Shown: in pieces, positions 8,898-16,856 of the stretch
Numbering within the stretch: the stretch's first letter is position 1
Layout: every line of letters starts with the position of its first letter
NCBI GenBank assembly: GCA_934154805.1
Contig: CAKPGM010000012.1
Span: 1 to 53,358 of the forward strand
Direction of reading: 5' to 3'
Length of the DNA: 53,358 nt
Source: an uncultured Clostridia bacterium
Lineage (GTDB): Bacteria; Bacillota; Clostridia; TANB77; CAG-508
Notes under the pieces: model-generated
Seen by the model: the letters and a program-made list of their open reading frames with translations, nothing else
What the model was told of the DNA's origin: nothing
Databases searched by the model: none
Position numbers and translations under genes: made by a program

Positions 8898-9533
8898 TTA
8901 TTCTTCATCTTCCCTTGCGGGCATTGGAGCCTCTATTGGTTCTAATTTTTCTTCGTTTTCTGTTTCTTGCGTTTTTTCCTCTATTAAATCATCTATTACT
9001 ATTTGTTCATTTTCATCTAGTTTGTATCTTGGAAGTTCTGGTAATTCTTTTAAATCAGATATTCCAAACATTTTTAAAAAGTTTTGTGTTGTAGAATACA
9101 TTGATGGTCTGCCTGGTAAATCTGCCTTTCCAACATTCTCTATCAGATTGTATTCTAATAGTTTATATATTGTACCATCAGAGTTTACTCCTCTTATGGC
9201 TTCTATTTCAGCTCTTGTAATCTTTGGATTATATGCTATTATTGATAAAGTTTCCATTGCTGCTTGTGATAAGCTTGGCTTACTTCTCTTATCAAATATA
9301 GGATATAGATACTCATACATTTCTTTTTTAGTTGCTAGTTGATACCCATCTTCTACTTTTATTATTTCTATTCCTCTATCTTCTTTTTTATAATCTTCTT
9401 GTAAACTATTAACAATAAGAATAACTTCATCTGAAGATATTTCCATTATTGCCATTAGTTCATTTATTTTTATTACTCTTCCTGCTGAGAAGAGTATTGC
9501 TTCTACTATTGCTTTTCCCTTATTTATTTCCAT
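8898..9533 (-). CDS. scpB: Segregation and condensation protein ScpB
   Basis: 211 residues with two winged-helix domains. The family core ETLSIIAYNPKITRAEIEAIRG (about residues 92-113) followed by LPGRPSMYSTTQNFLKMF identifies ScpB, which binds ScpA and Smc in the condensin complex. The tail is acidic and probably disordered. scpA is not adjacent here. proS follows downstream on the same strand, 34 nt after the stop. Confidence 0.93.
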   Translation of the reverse strand: MEINKGKAIVEAILFSAGRVIKINELMAIMEISSDEVILIVNSLQEDYKKEDRGIEIIKVEDGYQLATKKEMYEYLYPIFDKRSKPSLSQAAMETLSIIAYNPKITRAEIEAIRGVNSDGTIYKLLEYNLIENVGKADLPGRPSMYSTTQNFLKMFGISDLKELPELPRYKLDENEQIVIDDLIEEKTQETENEEKLEPIEAPMPAREDEE

Positions 9534-9852
9534 TTGTTCTTCCTCTCTATTGCGAAGTTTACTATATTATTATACACGCCTTTGACTTATTATGTCAATA
9601 TTTCAAGAGATATGATAGCATAAATTTTTAGTAGGATTTCTCTTTTCTAAAATTGTAAAACTATTTTATCTGTTAGATTTTAAGATTCCTATTTCATTTT
9701 ATATTTTTATCATTGTTCTTCTATATTTTTAGATTCACTTAATAAACCTATTTATAGGCTATTTAAAATTATCGTATTTTGCTTTTCTATGTTGGTACAT
9801 TTTCTAACAAATTATTTTTTAACTGTTTACATAACCGTGCCTGCAAACATAG
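9534..9852. other. Gene-free stretch between scpB and pilin-like gene A
   Basis: About 320 AT-rich bases. I see a probable scpB promoter area on the minus strand and no coding potential. No A-rich copy of the variable block (a retroelement template) and no reverse transcriptase is present here. Confidence 0.4.
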
Positions 9853-9880
9853 AAAAAGCGCCACGCTAGTGGCGCCTTCT
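9853..9880 (-). terminator. Terminator after pilin-like gene A
   Basis: GCGCCAC and GTGGCGC form a GC-rich hairpin with loop GCTA or its complement; T runs on both sides make it work in either direction. Confidence 0.85.
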
Positions 9881-9917
9881 TTTAGCTTTTATTATGTCTA
9901 CTTAATAATTATTCTTC

Positions 9918-9948
9918 ACACTGGTGCTCACGCTCTAGAGTCCAGTGT
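9918..9948 (-). repeat. Inverted repeat directly after variable region A
   Basis: ACACTGG and CCAGTGT pair around 17 nt that include the palindrome CTCTAGAG. The right arm begins at the proposed recoded stop of pilin-like gene A. Hairpins just downstream of the variable region are known to help target recognition in the Bordetella phage retroelement; the role here is inferred. Copy B lacks it. Confidence 0.45.
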
Positions 9949-11251
9949 TACTTTATTATTAAAGTGGGACGAGAACCGTACGAAGCCGTAGCTGCTGACG
10001 ACCGGACCGTAGAAGTTGCGGCTTGAAGCTTGAAAGTCAGAGCCATTGCTGTCGTAGCCACCACCCCTGTCAACTCGAAAGTTGGGGTTGTTCGCCTCTT
10101 GGGTCCACTCCCATACATTTCCAGCTAGGTCGTAGATATTATTTGCCATTGTAAATGTTGTTTTTCCTGTATTTAACTTTGCCCTTGTTCCACTTGCTTT
10201 CAGTTCCGTTGCTCCATCATCTGCTTTTACTGATGTATTATAGTAATTTCCCCATGAGCTTGAGTCTTTATTTACTTCATCGCTTGTTTTCGCTCCTGAA
10301 CTTATTAGCCAATTCATTGTTACATCCCATTGGCATCCCCATATCATTCTTGTTTCTACTTTATTACTTGCATTTAATTCTTTACATTTTTTATATAGAT
10401 TATACCAATTTGTTTTTGTTAACGTTGCCTTATCTTTCTGAACTCCCGCACTTGATAGCTCATATCTTCCTATATAAAATCCTCCATACTTACTAATACT
10501 TGCTATCATTTCATTATAATCAGAAACAAACGCTTCTGCCATCTTTTCTTTACTTTCAAATCCTAATATTGTATTATAATACTCTGCTTCTGCATCATAG
10601 CTTGCACCATCATCTCCAACTACTAGGTCTGGCTCACGCCAACTTGATGTTCCCGGTGTAGTTCTTGTTATTCCACTTATCATCCCTGATTTTGAATATT
10701 TATTTGTTGTTACTGCTGTGTCTCCTGTCGTTCCACATAGTGTATATTCTGTTTGGTTTGATGTATCACACATTACTGTTACATCTGGTACTGGTATCCA
10801 TACCCATTCATTATTATTATCATCTCTTATTACAAGTCCGTGGTCTACTGAATCTTGGGTTGGAGATGAGTTTCCATCTCCCCATTCAGATGTTTCTGTA
10901 TCTATTGGTGTATATCCCTCTGGTATTGTTGGATTATTTAAATTTCCTTCTCCTCCATTTATTGTTCCATTTGATGTTGCTTTTTCATTTACTGCTACTT
11001 TTATCGGCTTTGTTGTTTCTCCATTTCCGTTTGCTTGTTTTTCTATCCATTCTGATACTTTATTTAAATCTGCTTGCTCATTCTCTTTTGCTTGTCCATA
11101 TTCTCTTCTGGCATCTTTACTTCTTTGTATTATTCCATCATTGTCTAGTATTAAGCTTATGCTTACTCCTGCTAGTATCAAAAGCACTACTATTGTTACA
11201 ACCAAAGCTATTAGTGTTATTCCGCTTTTTATTTCTTAATATCTTATTCAT
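9948..11251 (-). CDS. Variable pilin-like protein A with FGE-type lectin domain, two +1 shifts
   Basis: Read from ATG 11249-11251 (AAGGAGG at 11261-11267), frame 0 gives MNKILRNKK then CGG. Skipping one C gives GITLIALVVT, the class III prepilin signal and membrane helix. After a polar linker comes a formylglycine-generating-enzyme-type C-type lectin domain (WVWIPVPD, GGFYIGRYEL, NIYDLAGNVWEWTQE). A second in-frame CGG near the end, skipped the same way, yields V-GSRPTLIIK and stop at 9948. The family normally ends in a hydrophobic-Gly-x-Arg motif. The doubly shifted product is 433 residues. Without the second shift the frame ends at 9928 with a tail not shared by copy B. The C-terminal block is GC-rich and hypervariable, as in retroelement-diversified receptors. 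Likely a surface display protein. Confidence 0.8.
9974..10092 (-). other. Variable region A (candidate DGR target)
   Basis: 119 nt of GC-rich coding sequence between the shared blocks ACCCAAGAGGCG and TCGTCCCACTTT. Compared with variable region B, most differences fall at first and second codon positions of NNC and NNT codons while the third base is kept. This is what adenine-specific mutagenesis of AAC/AAT codons produces. For example GTT versus GCT points to an original GAT. Confidence 0.75.
9976..9978 (-). other. Proposed +1 recoding site at the 3' end of gene A (GTA CGG TTC)
   Basis: Skipping the C at 9978 gives GTA GGT TCT CGT CCC and the ending VGSRPTLIIK. The stop of this frame (9948-9950) lies in DNA identical to copy B; identity is lost 2-3 bases after it. 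Confidence 0.6.
11222..11224 (-). other. Proposed +1 recoding site at the 5' end of gene A (AAG CGG AAT)
   Basis: Codon 10 is CGG. Skipping its C restores KK-GITL, the prepilin cleavage site. In the unshifted frame translation leaves the pilin frame; in the pilin frame TAA lies four codons before GGA, so no upstream start is available. Confidence 0.75.
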
Positions 11252-11340
11252 TCTTTTTTTCCTCCTTCTTTAGTTATTTATTATTCTCTTTTTTATGTTT
11301 TTTATTTATATTGTCTTTGTTTTTTTCAATAAATATCTAC

Positions 11341-11404
11341 ATATTTTATAGATTTTTACTTTTTTACTTTGGTTGTAAATTCTATATTTTATATAGATTT
11401 TTAC
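11341..11404 (-). repeat. Two direct repeats upstream of pilin-like gene A
   Basis: ATATTTTATAGATTTTTAC (11341-11359) recurs as ATATTTTATATAGATTTTTAC (11384-11404), 90-150 nt upstream of the start. Spacing of 43 nt, about four helical turns, fits paired regulator sites; function unknown. Confidence 0.4.
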
Positions 11405-11470
11405 CTTATGCTTATACTATCACAACAAAAAATTTTTTACAAGTACTTTTTTATTTATATTATTTCTAAA

Positions 11471-11510
11471 TACAGAAAAGCCGTTTTAGACTTTTCTGTC
11501 TAAAACGGTT
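11471..11510 (-). terminator. Terminator after typA
   Basis: CCGTTTTAGAC pairs with GTCTAAAACGG (11481-11508) directly after the stop codon, followed on the minus strand by a T-rich tail. Confidence 0.85.
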
Positions 11511-13318
11511 TATCTTCTTGCTGCTTTTTCTCTGTCTTTGTTATTTAAGATTATCTTTCTTAATCTAATATTTTTTGGAGTTACTTCTACAAGTTCGTCC
11601 TCTGCTATAAATTCTATAGCTTTTTCTAATGATAATTGAATTGGTGGAACTAATCTTAAAGCATCATCAGAACCTGAAGCTCTTGTATTTGTTAAGTGTT
11701 TTTCTTTACATACATTTATTGATATATCTTCGTTTCTAGAATTGATTCCAACTATCATTCCTTCATATACTTCTACACCAGGACCTATAAATAGTTCTCC
11801 TCTTAATTGAGCATTGTATAATCCGTATGTTATTGATGTTCCTTGTTCAAATGCTACTAAAACTCCTCTTGTTCTTGATTGTATATCTCCTTTATATGGT
11901 TCATAGCAATCAAATATTGAGTTCATTGTTCCTGTTCCTTTTGTATCTGTTAAGAATTCTGTTCTATAACCGATTAATCCACGAGCTGGTATTCTAAATT
12001 CTATTTTTGTATGTCCTAGCTCTGCAGGTTCCATATTCTTCATTTCTGCTTTACGTCTACCTAGTTTCTCTATAACTGTTCCAATTGCTTCATCTGGTAC
12101 GTTTACAACTAAGTTCTCTATTGGTTCACATTTTACTCCATCTATTTCTTTGAATATAACTTTTGGTCTTGATACTAGAAGTTCATATCCTTCTCTTCTC
12201 ATTGTTTCGATTAATACAGATAAATGTAATTCTCCTCTACCACATACCTCGAAGCTATCTGGTGAAGCTGTTTCTTTTACTCTTAAGCTTACATTTCTTT
12301 CTAGTTCTTTAAATAATCTATCTCTAATGTGTCTTGAAGTTACAAACTCTCCTTCTTTTCCTGCAAATGGTCCATTGTTTACACTAAATGTCATAGAAAC
12401 TGTTGGCTCATCTATGTTTACAAATGGTATTTTTTCTGGATTTGATAAATCACAAATTGTGTCACCTATGTTGATATTTGATATTCCTGATACTGCAACT
12501 ATATCTCCTGCTTCAACTTCATCTACTTCTGTTCTCTTTAATCCCATATATGTGAATAATTTTGCAATTTTTCCTTGTTCATTTTTTTCATCTTTGCAAA
12601 CAGCTACTGCCATTCCATTTTTAATTTTTCCACGCTCAACTCTTCCAACTGCAATTCTTCCTAAATAATCATCATAATCGATGTTAGAAACTAACATTTG
12701 CATTGTTCCATCTATATCACATTGTGGTGGATCTATTTTCTCTATTATTGTTTTGAATATGCAAGTAATGTTGTCAGATTCATCTGATAAATTCATTTTT
12801 GCTATTCCGTTTTTTGCTGATGCATATATAACTGGGAAGTCTAATTGATCATCTGTTGCATTTAGTTCTATAAATAGCTCTATAACCTTATCCAATACTT
12901 TTTCTGGATCTGCTCCAGGTCTATCTATTTTATTTATTACTACTATTGGTTTTAGATTTAATGCTAAAGATTTTTTTAGAACTTCACGAGTCTGTGGCAT
13001 GACACCCTCGAAAGCATCCACTAATAGTAAAACTCCATCAACTGTTTTTAGAACACGTTCTACTTCTCCTCCAAAGTCTGCATGTCCAGGAGTATCAACT
13101 ATGTTTATTTTTACTCCATCATACATTACAGATGTATTTTTAGAAAGGATTGTTATTCCTCTTTCTTTTTCTATATCTCCAGAGTCCATTACTCTTTCTG
13201 ATACTTGTTCATTTTCTCTAAATACGTGACTTTGTTTTAATAAAGCATCTACTAACGTTGTTTTTCCATGATCAACGTGTGCAATTATTGCTATATTTCT
13301 TATATTCTTATTATTCAT
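11510..13318 (-). CDS. typA: Ribosome-associated GTPase TypA/BipA
   Basis: 602 residues, full length. TypA is an EF-G-like translational GTPase that helps 50S assembly and stress adaptation. The G1 motif AHVDHGKTT is near residues 13-21, followed by RGITI, DTPGHADFGGE and NKIDRPGA. The EF-G-like domains and the TypA-specific C-terminal domain (PARGLIGYRTEFLTDTKGTG) follow. It has its own terminator and a 118-nt gap from the S1-domain gene upstream. Confidence 0.96.
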   Translation of the reverse strand: MNNKNIRNIAIIAHVDHGKTTLVDALLKQSHVFRENEQVSERVMDSGDIEKERGITILSKNTSVMYDGVKINIVDTPGHADFGGEVERVLKTVDGVLLLVDAFEGVMPQTREVLKKSLALNLKPIVVINKIDRPGADPEKVLDKVIELFIELNATDDQLDFPVIYASAKNGIAKMNLSDESDNITCIFKTIIEKIDPPQCDIDGTMQMLVSNIDYDDYLGRIAVGRVERGKIKNGMAVAVCKDEKNEQGKIAKLFTYMGLKRTEVDEVEAGDIVAVSGISNINIGDTICDLSNPEKIPFVNIDEPTVSMTFSVNNGPFAGKEGEFVTSRHIRDRLFKELERNVSLRVKETASPDSFEVCGRGELHLSVLIETMRREGYELLVSRPKVIFKEIDGVKCEPIENLVVNVPDEAIGTVIEKLGRRKAEMKNMEPAELGHTKIEFRIPARGLIGYRTEFLTDTKGTGTMNSIFDCYEPYKGDIQSRTRGVLVAFEQGTSITYGLYNAQLRGELFIGPGVEVYEGMIVGINSRNEDISINVCKEKHLTNTRASGSDDALRLVPPIQLSLEKAIEFIAEDELVEVTPKNIRLRKIILNNKDREKAARR

Positions 13319-13436
13319 TTTCTTTCCCCTCGATTTTGATTATTTTATTTATCACAATTGGAGGTTGGAAGTTAGATGCTCAGCTTTTATTTGCCAGCTT
13401 CTATCTTCCAACATCCATAGTTTTTATTTTAGATTA

Positions 13437-14537
13437 TTAGTCTTCTTTATATTCATTAGAAGTTCCTTCTAATTCTCTAATTGAAAGTTCTATTTTTTTA
13501 TTTTCTAAGTCGATATTTATTATTTTTGCATTTACTTTTTGTCCGACTTTTAATTCTTCTTCTGGTTTTGAAATTTTTCTTTCACAGATTTGTGAAATGT
13601 GTACTAGCCCTTCTACTCCTTTTTCTAATTCTGCAAATGCACCAAAAGGCATTAGTTTTGAAATTTTAACTTTTACTATATCTCCAACGTTATATTTTTC
13701 TCCAACTTTATTCCAAGGATTTGGTCCTTTTTTCTCGTATGAAAGTTTAAATCTCTTATTTTCTTTGTCTAGTTCTTTAACTTTAACATCAATTTCTTGC
13801 CCTACTTGTAATATATCTTTAGGATTTTGATTTCTTCCCCAAGCTATTTCTGATATATGTAGAAGTCCTTGTGCTCCACCTATATCAACAAAAGCTCCAT
13901 AATCGCTAATACTTGTTACTGTTCCAACATATTTTTTACCAACTTCTATGCTGTTCCAAAATTCTTCTGATTTTTGTTTTTTCTCTTCTTCTACTACATC
14001 TTTTATAGAACCAATAATTTTCTTTGCTCTTTCGTCATTTTCTATTACTCTAAATCTAACTGTTTTACCTTTATATTCGTTTACATCTTCATCTCTTCCT
14101 ATATTTGAAAGTGATAATGGTATAAATACTCTAATTAATTGTTTATATAGAATTATTAGTCCATTTTTATTTACTTGGCTTACTGTTTCTTCGAATATAT
14201 TTTTTGCTTCTACTTTTTCTTTAAATTCTTTTCTAATTTCTTTAATTTTAGAGTGTTTGCAAGACATTAATACATTACCTTGTCCATCATTTAATTTTAG
14301 AACATCAGCTTTTATTTTGTCTCCAACTTTATACTCTTCGTTTGGAAGTAGACCTTTTTCGCTAAAATATTCTGTTCTTGGAATTATTCCATCTGCCTTA
14401 TACCCTATATCAACAAAGATTTCTCCTTGTTTATTTATTTCTATTATTGTACCTGTAACAGTAGTTCCTGTTTTTATTTGTTTAAGCGTTTGATTTATTA
14501 CATCTTCAAATGTTAAGTTACCTTCAAAATTTCCCAT
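13437..14537 (-). CDS. rpsA: S1-domain RNA-binding protein (RpsA/YpfD type)
   Basis: 366 residues with four S1 repeats. The third and fourth are clearest: GTVTSISDYGAFVDIGGAQG and VKISKLMPFGAFAELEKGVEG. This is the Firmicutes short form of ribosomal protein S1, which lacks two repeats of the E. coli protein. The second repeat (about 100-170) is divergent. It lies just downstream of cmk-plsC, the usual Clostridia order, although no ispH is present between them. It probably binds mRNA on the ribosome; a general RNA-binding role is also possible. Confidence 0.88.
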   Translation of the reverse strand: MGNFEGNLTFEDVINQTLKQIKTGTTVTGTIIEINKQGEIFVDIGYKADGIIPRTEYFSEKGLLPNEEYKVGDKIKADVLKLNDGQGNVLMSCKHSKIKEIRKEFKEKVEAKNIFEETVSQVNKNGLIILYKQLIRVFIPLSLSNIGRDEDVNEYKGKTVRFRVIENDERAKKIIGSIKDVVEEEKKQKSEEFWNSIEVGKKYVGTVTSISDYGAFVDIGGAQGLLHISEIAWGRNQNPKDILQVGQEIDVKVKELDKENKRFKLSYEKKGPNPWNKVGEKYNVGDIVKVKISKLMPFGAFAELEKGVEGLVHISQICERKISKPEEELKVGQKVNAKIINIDLENKKIELSIRELEGTSNEYKED

Positions 14538-14605
14538 ACAAATCCTTCATTTCTAATTTACTTATTTGCCTAATATTATAAGCCATATATGTTCTATATT
14601 ATACC

Positions 14606-15916
14606 TTATTTTTCCTTTTTTGTCAACATAATTATATTGTCCATAATTTCTTTTGTTGCCTGCTCTAAATTGTCTTTTTCCGGATTTTTTGCATCGTATT
14701 TACTAAAATCTAATGGTTTACCATATACTAATCTAACTTTTGTAAAAGGTTTGAATGTTCCTTGTATTCCAACTGGTACTACTTTCACCTTAGCTTTTAA
14801 CGCCATATAAGCTGCTCCATTTTGCACTTTTGCTCCTTTTTCCAAGCCTTTTCTTGTGCCTTCTGGGAATAGTCCTATTGCTTCTCCATTTTTTAATGCT
14901 TTTAAGCATCTCTTCATTGCTTCTAAATCTCTTTGCCCTCTTTTTATTGGTATTACATTAAATACATGTGCAATCCAATTCAAGAAAGCATGATTAAATA
15001 AATCTTCTTTTCCTATAAATCTGATTACCCTTTTTGAACATACTACTAATCCTGTTGCATCCCAGTAATTCAAATGGTTTGCACATATTATAACAGGTTC
15101 GTCCATAGGAAGATTTTCTTCATCTACTTTTTCCAATCTAAATACTACTTTATAAAATGCGTGAAGTATTGCTTTTATAGTTGCCCTTACACCTTTTTTC
15201 CAAGGTGTTTCTGGTCTTTCCCAGTATATTTTCTTTTCTTTTTTTATCTCTTTTTTTCTTTTATCTATTATTTTAGAAATAGCTTTTTCTACTTGATCTA
15301 TTGTCATATTAGTAGAATCAATAACAGTTGCTCCAGGAGCTACTTTAAGTGCTCCTATCTCTTTTTCCATATCATTTTTATCTCTCGCTTTGATGCTTGC
15401 TAGGACTTCCTCATATGACATTTCTATTCCTTTTTCTTGGTTTTGTTTAAATCTTCTTTTTGCTCTTTCTTCCGCATCTGCATCAAGATATATTTTTACA
15501 TCTGCTGTTGGGAATATTACTGTACAAATATCTCTGCCTTCCATTATTACATCTTTTCCCTGAGCCATTTTTCTTTGTAATCCTGCCATTGCAACTCTTA
15601 TTTGCTTAATGCTAGATACTGGTGAAACATTGCTAGATACTTCTTTACTTCTTATTTCTGCAGTTACATCTTTTCCGTTTAATAAGAATTTTTGTTTTCC
15701 GTCTTCATTAAGCATTTCTATTTTAATGTTTTTTAGCATCTCGGCAATTGCTTCTTCATCATCTAAACCTATATTTTTATTTAACATTTCTAATGTTACA
15801 CATCTATAAGTTGCTCCTGTGTCTATGTTTACTAGCTTGTATTTTTTTGCTAGTCTTTCCGCCATTGTTCCTTTTCCTGTTCCTGCAGGTCCATCTATTG
15901 CTACTATAAAAGACAT
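14606..15916 (-). CDS. cmk-plsC: Fusion of cytidylate kinase and 1-acylglycerol-3-phosphate acyltransferase
   Basis: 436 residues that join two normally separate enzymes. Residues 1-215 are CMP kinase, with P-loop GPAGTGKGT at 10-18 and the GRDICTVIFP segment. After a Lys-rich linker (about 216-225) comes the acyltransferase PlsC, with NHLNYWD (the HX4D catalytic motif) and FPEGTR (substrate binding). It would supply CDP for nucleotide and CDP-diacylglycerol pathways and also make phosphatidic acid at the membrane. The genes are adjacent in many Clostridia, so the fusion probably came from loss of an intervening stop. The next gene upstream ends 2 nt before this start. Confidence 0.93.
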   Translation of the reverse strand: MSFIVAIDGPAGTGKGTMAERLAKKYKLVNIDTGATYRCVTLEMLNKNIGLDDEEAIAEMLKNIKIEMLNEDGKQKFLLNGKDVTAEIRSKEVSSNVSPVSSIKQIRVAMAGLQRKMAQGKDVIMEGRDICTVIFPTADVKIYLDADAEERAKRRFKQNQEKGIEMSYEEVLASIKARDKNDMEKEIGALKVAPGATVIDSTNMTIDQVEKAISKIIDKRKKEIKKEKKIYWERPETPWKKGVRATIKAILHAFYKVVFRLEKVDEENLPMDEPVIICANHLNYWDATGLVVCSKRVIRFIGKEDLFNHAFLNWIAHVFNVIPIKRGQRDLEAMKRCLKALKNGEAIGLFPEGTRKGLEKGAKVQNGAAYMALKAKVKVVPVGIQGTFKPFTKVRLVYGKPLDFSKYDAKNPEKDNLEQATKEIMDNIIMLTKKEK

Positions 15917-15917
15917 T

Positions 15918-16754
15918 TTACTCCTCCTCCATATGTATTCCTTTTGCTACTAGGTCTACCTTTAATACATTCATTGCAGTTTGTTTTTCAATTTCTTTTT
16001 TGGTTTTATTTTTTAGCTCTTGCATTACATTAATTATGTTATTACCATAGTTTAGAATCGCTTCCATATATATTGATATACCATCCCCATAGTTTTCGAC
16101 TCTTGTTCTTGATACTTCATATACCTCAGGCATATTATTTGCTATTTGTTCTGCTATTTGTCTAAATACACTATCTGATATAGTAAAGTTTCCTAAATAA
16201 CTAAAAGTTGGCCTTATTATAGATTTCTCTGATATGTATGGATCTTCACCTTTTCCTTTTGATCTAAATATTTGAAGTGGATCTAATATGTATCCCGAAA
16301 AATCTTTTTTTATTTCAAAAGTTGGCACTGGTATTACGTGCTTTCCTTGAGTTACACGGATATTTCTAGCCTTTTCCATTTCTTCTTCTGTCGCAACATC
16401 AGTTATATATATTGTTTTTTCTATCTTAGGTAATCCCAAATTTTCCTGTATTTTTTCCACCATTTTATCAGATGTTCCCAGAATTAATATACTATCTGGC
16501 TTGTACTTTTTAAATGCTTTTTTCATTTCGTCTTGCTCATTTTTCTCTATAAATAAAGCATGTTTTACTGTTTCTATTTTTGTTGGTGCTTTTTTGGCAG
16601 AAGTTCCTGCTAATACTTCATTTTCATTTATTAGTAGTCCATCATCTATTATATGATGAATATTATTTGCACTTGCTACCATTTGTGCTCTATAGCTCTT
16701 TCCCGTTCCTGATGGTCCAACAAATGCATATACCTTCATTTTCCTTTTTTCCAT
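15918..16754 (-). CDS. P-loop protein with Asp23/Gls24-like C-terminal domain
   Basis: 278 residues. The N-terminus has a clean Walker A, GPSGTGKS (about residues 13-20). The middle contains ILGTSDKMVEKI and IPVPTFEIKKDF. The C-terminal 100 residues resemble the Asp23/Gls24 family (FTISDSVFRQIAEQIANN... then VSRTRVEN and ISIYMEAILNYG). Such proteins are often linked to envelope stress or the membrane. I do not know a function for the combination. It sits 2 nt upstream of the cmk-plsC gene and is probably cotranscribed. A second possible start is the Met at residue 6. Confidence 0.7.
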   Translation of the reverse strand: MEKRKMKVYAFVGPSGTGKSYRAQMVASANNIHHIIDDGLLINENEVLAGTSAKKAPTKIETVKHALFIEKNEQDEMKKAFKKYKPDSILILGTSDKMVEKIQENLGLPKIEKTIYITDVATEEEMEKARNIRVTQGKHVIPVPTFEIKKDFSGYILDPLQIFRSKGKGEDPYISEKSIIRPTFSYLGNFTISDSVFRQIAEQIANNMPEVYEVSRTRVENYGDGISIYMEAILNYGNNIINVMQELKNKTKKEIEKQTAMNVLKVDLVAKGIHMEEE

Positions 16755-16826
16755 TAATGGTCTTCCTTACTTGTAATTTTCCTTTATTTTATCACATAGA
16801 ATAAATTTTCTCAATATTTAATATAC

Positions 16827-16853
16827 AAAAAATCTACCTTTCGGTAGATTTTT
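16827..16853 (-). terminator. Terminator after ileS
   Basis: AAAAATCTACC pairs with GGTAGATTTTT around TTTC, directly after the ileS stop codon. Confidence 0.8.
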
Positions 16854-16856
16854 GTA

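Noticed and set aside
11220..11235. -1 shift or transcriptional slippage on the A5 run as cause of the pilin frameshift
   Set aside because: A -1 shift meets GCG GAA TAA at once, and five A residues are short for polymerase slippage. Slippage also cannot explain the tsaE and 3'-end sites, which share CGG but no A run.
10665..11273. Long Leu-rich plus-strand frame opposite pilin-like gene A
   Set aside because: It is a shadow of the minus-strand gene, without ribosome-binding site or recognisable domain; similar frames lie opposite typA, ileS and pnp.
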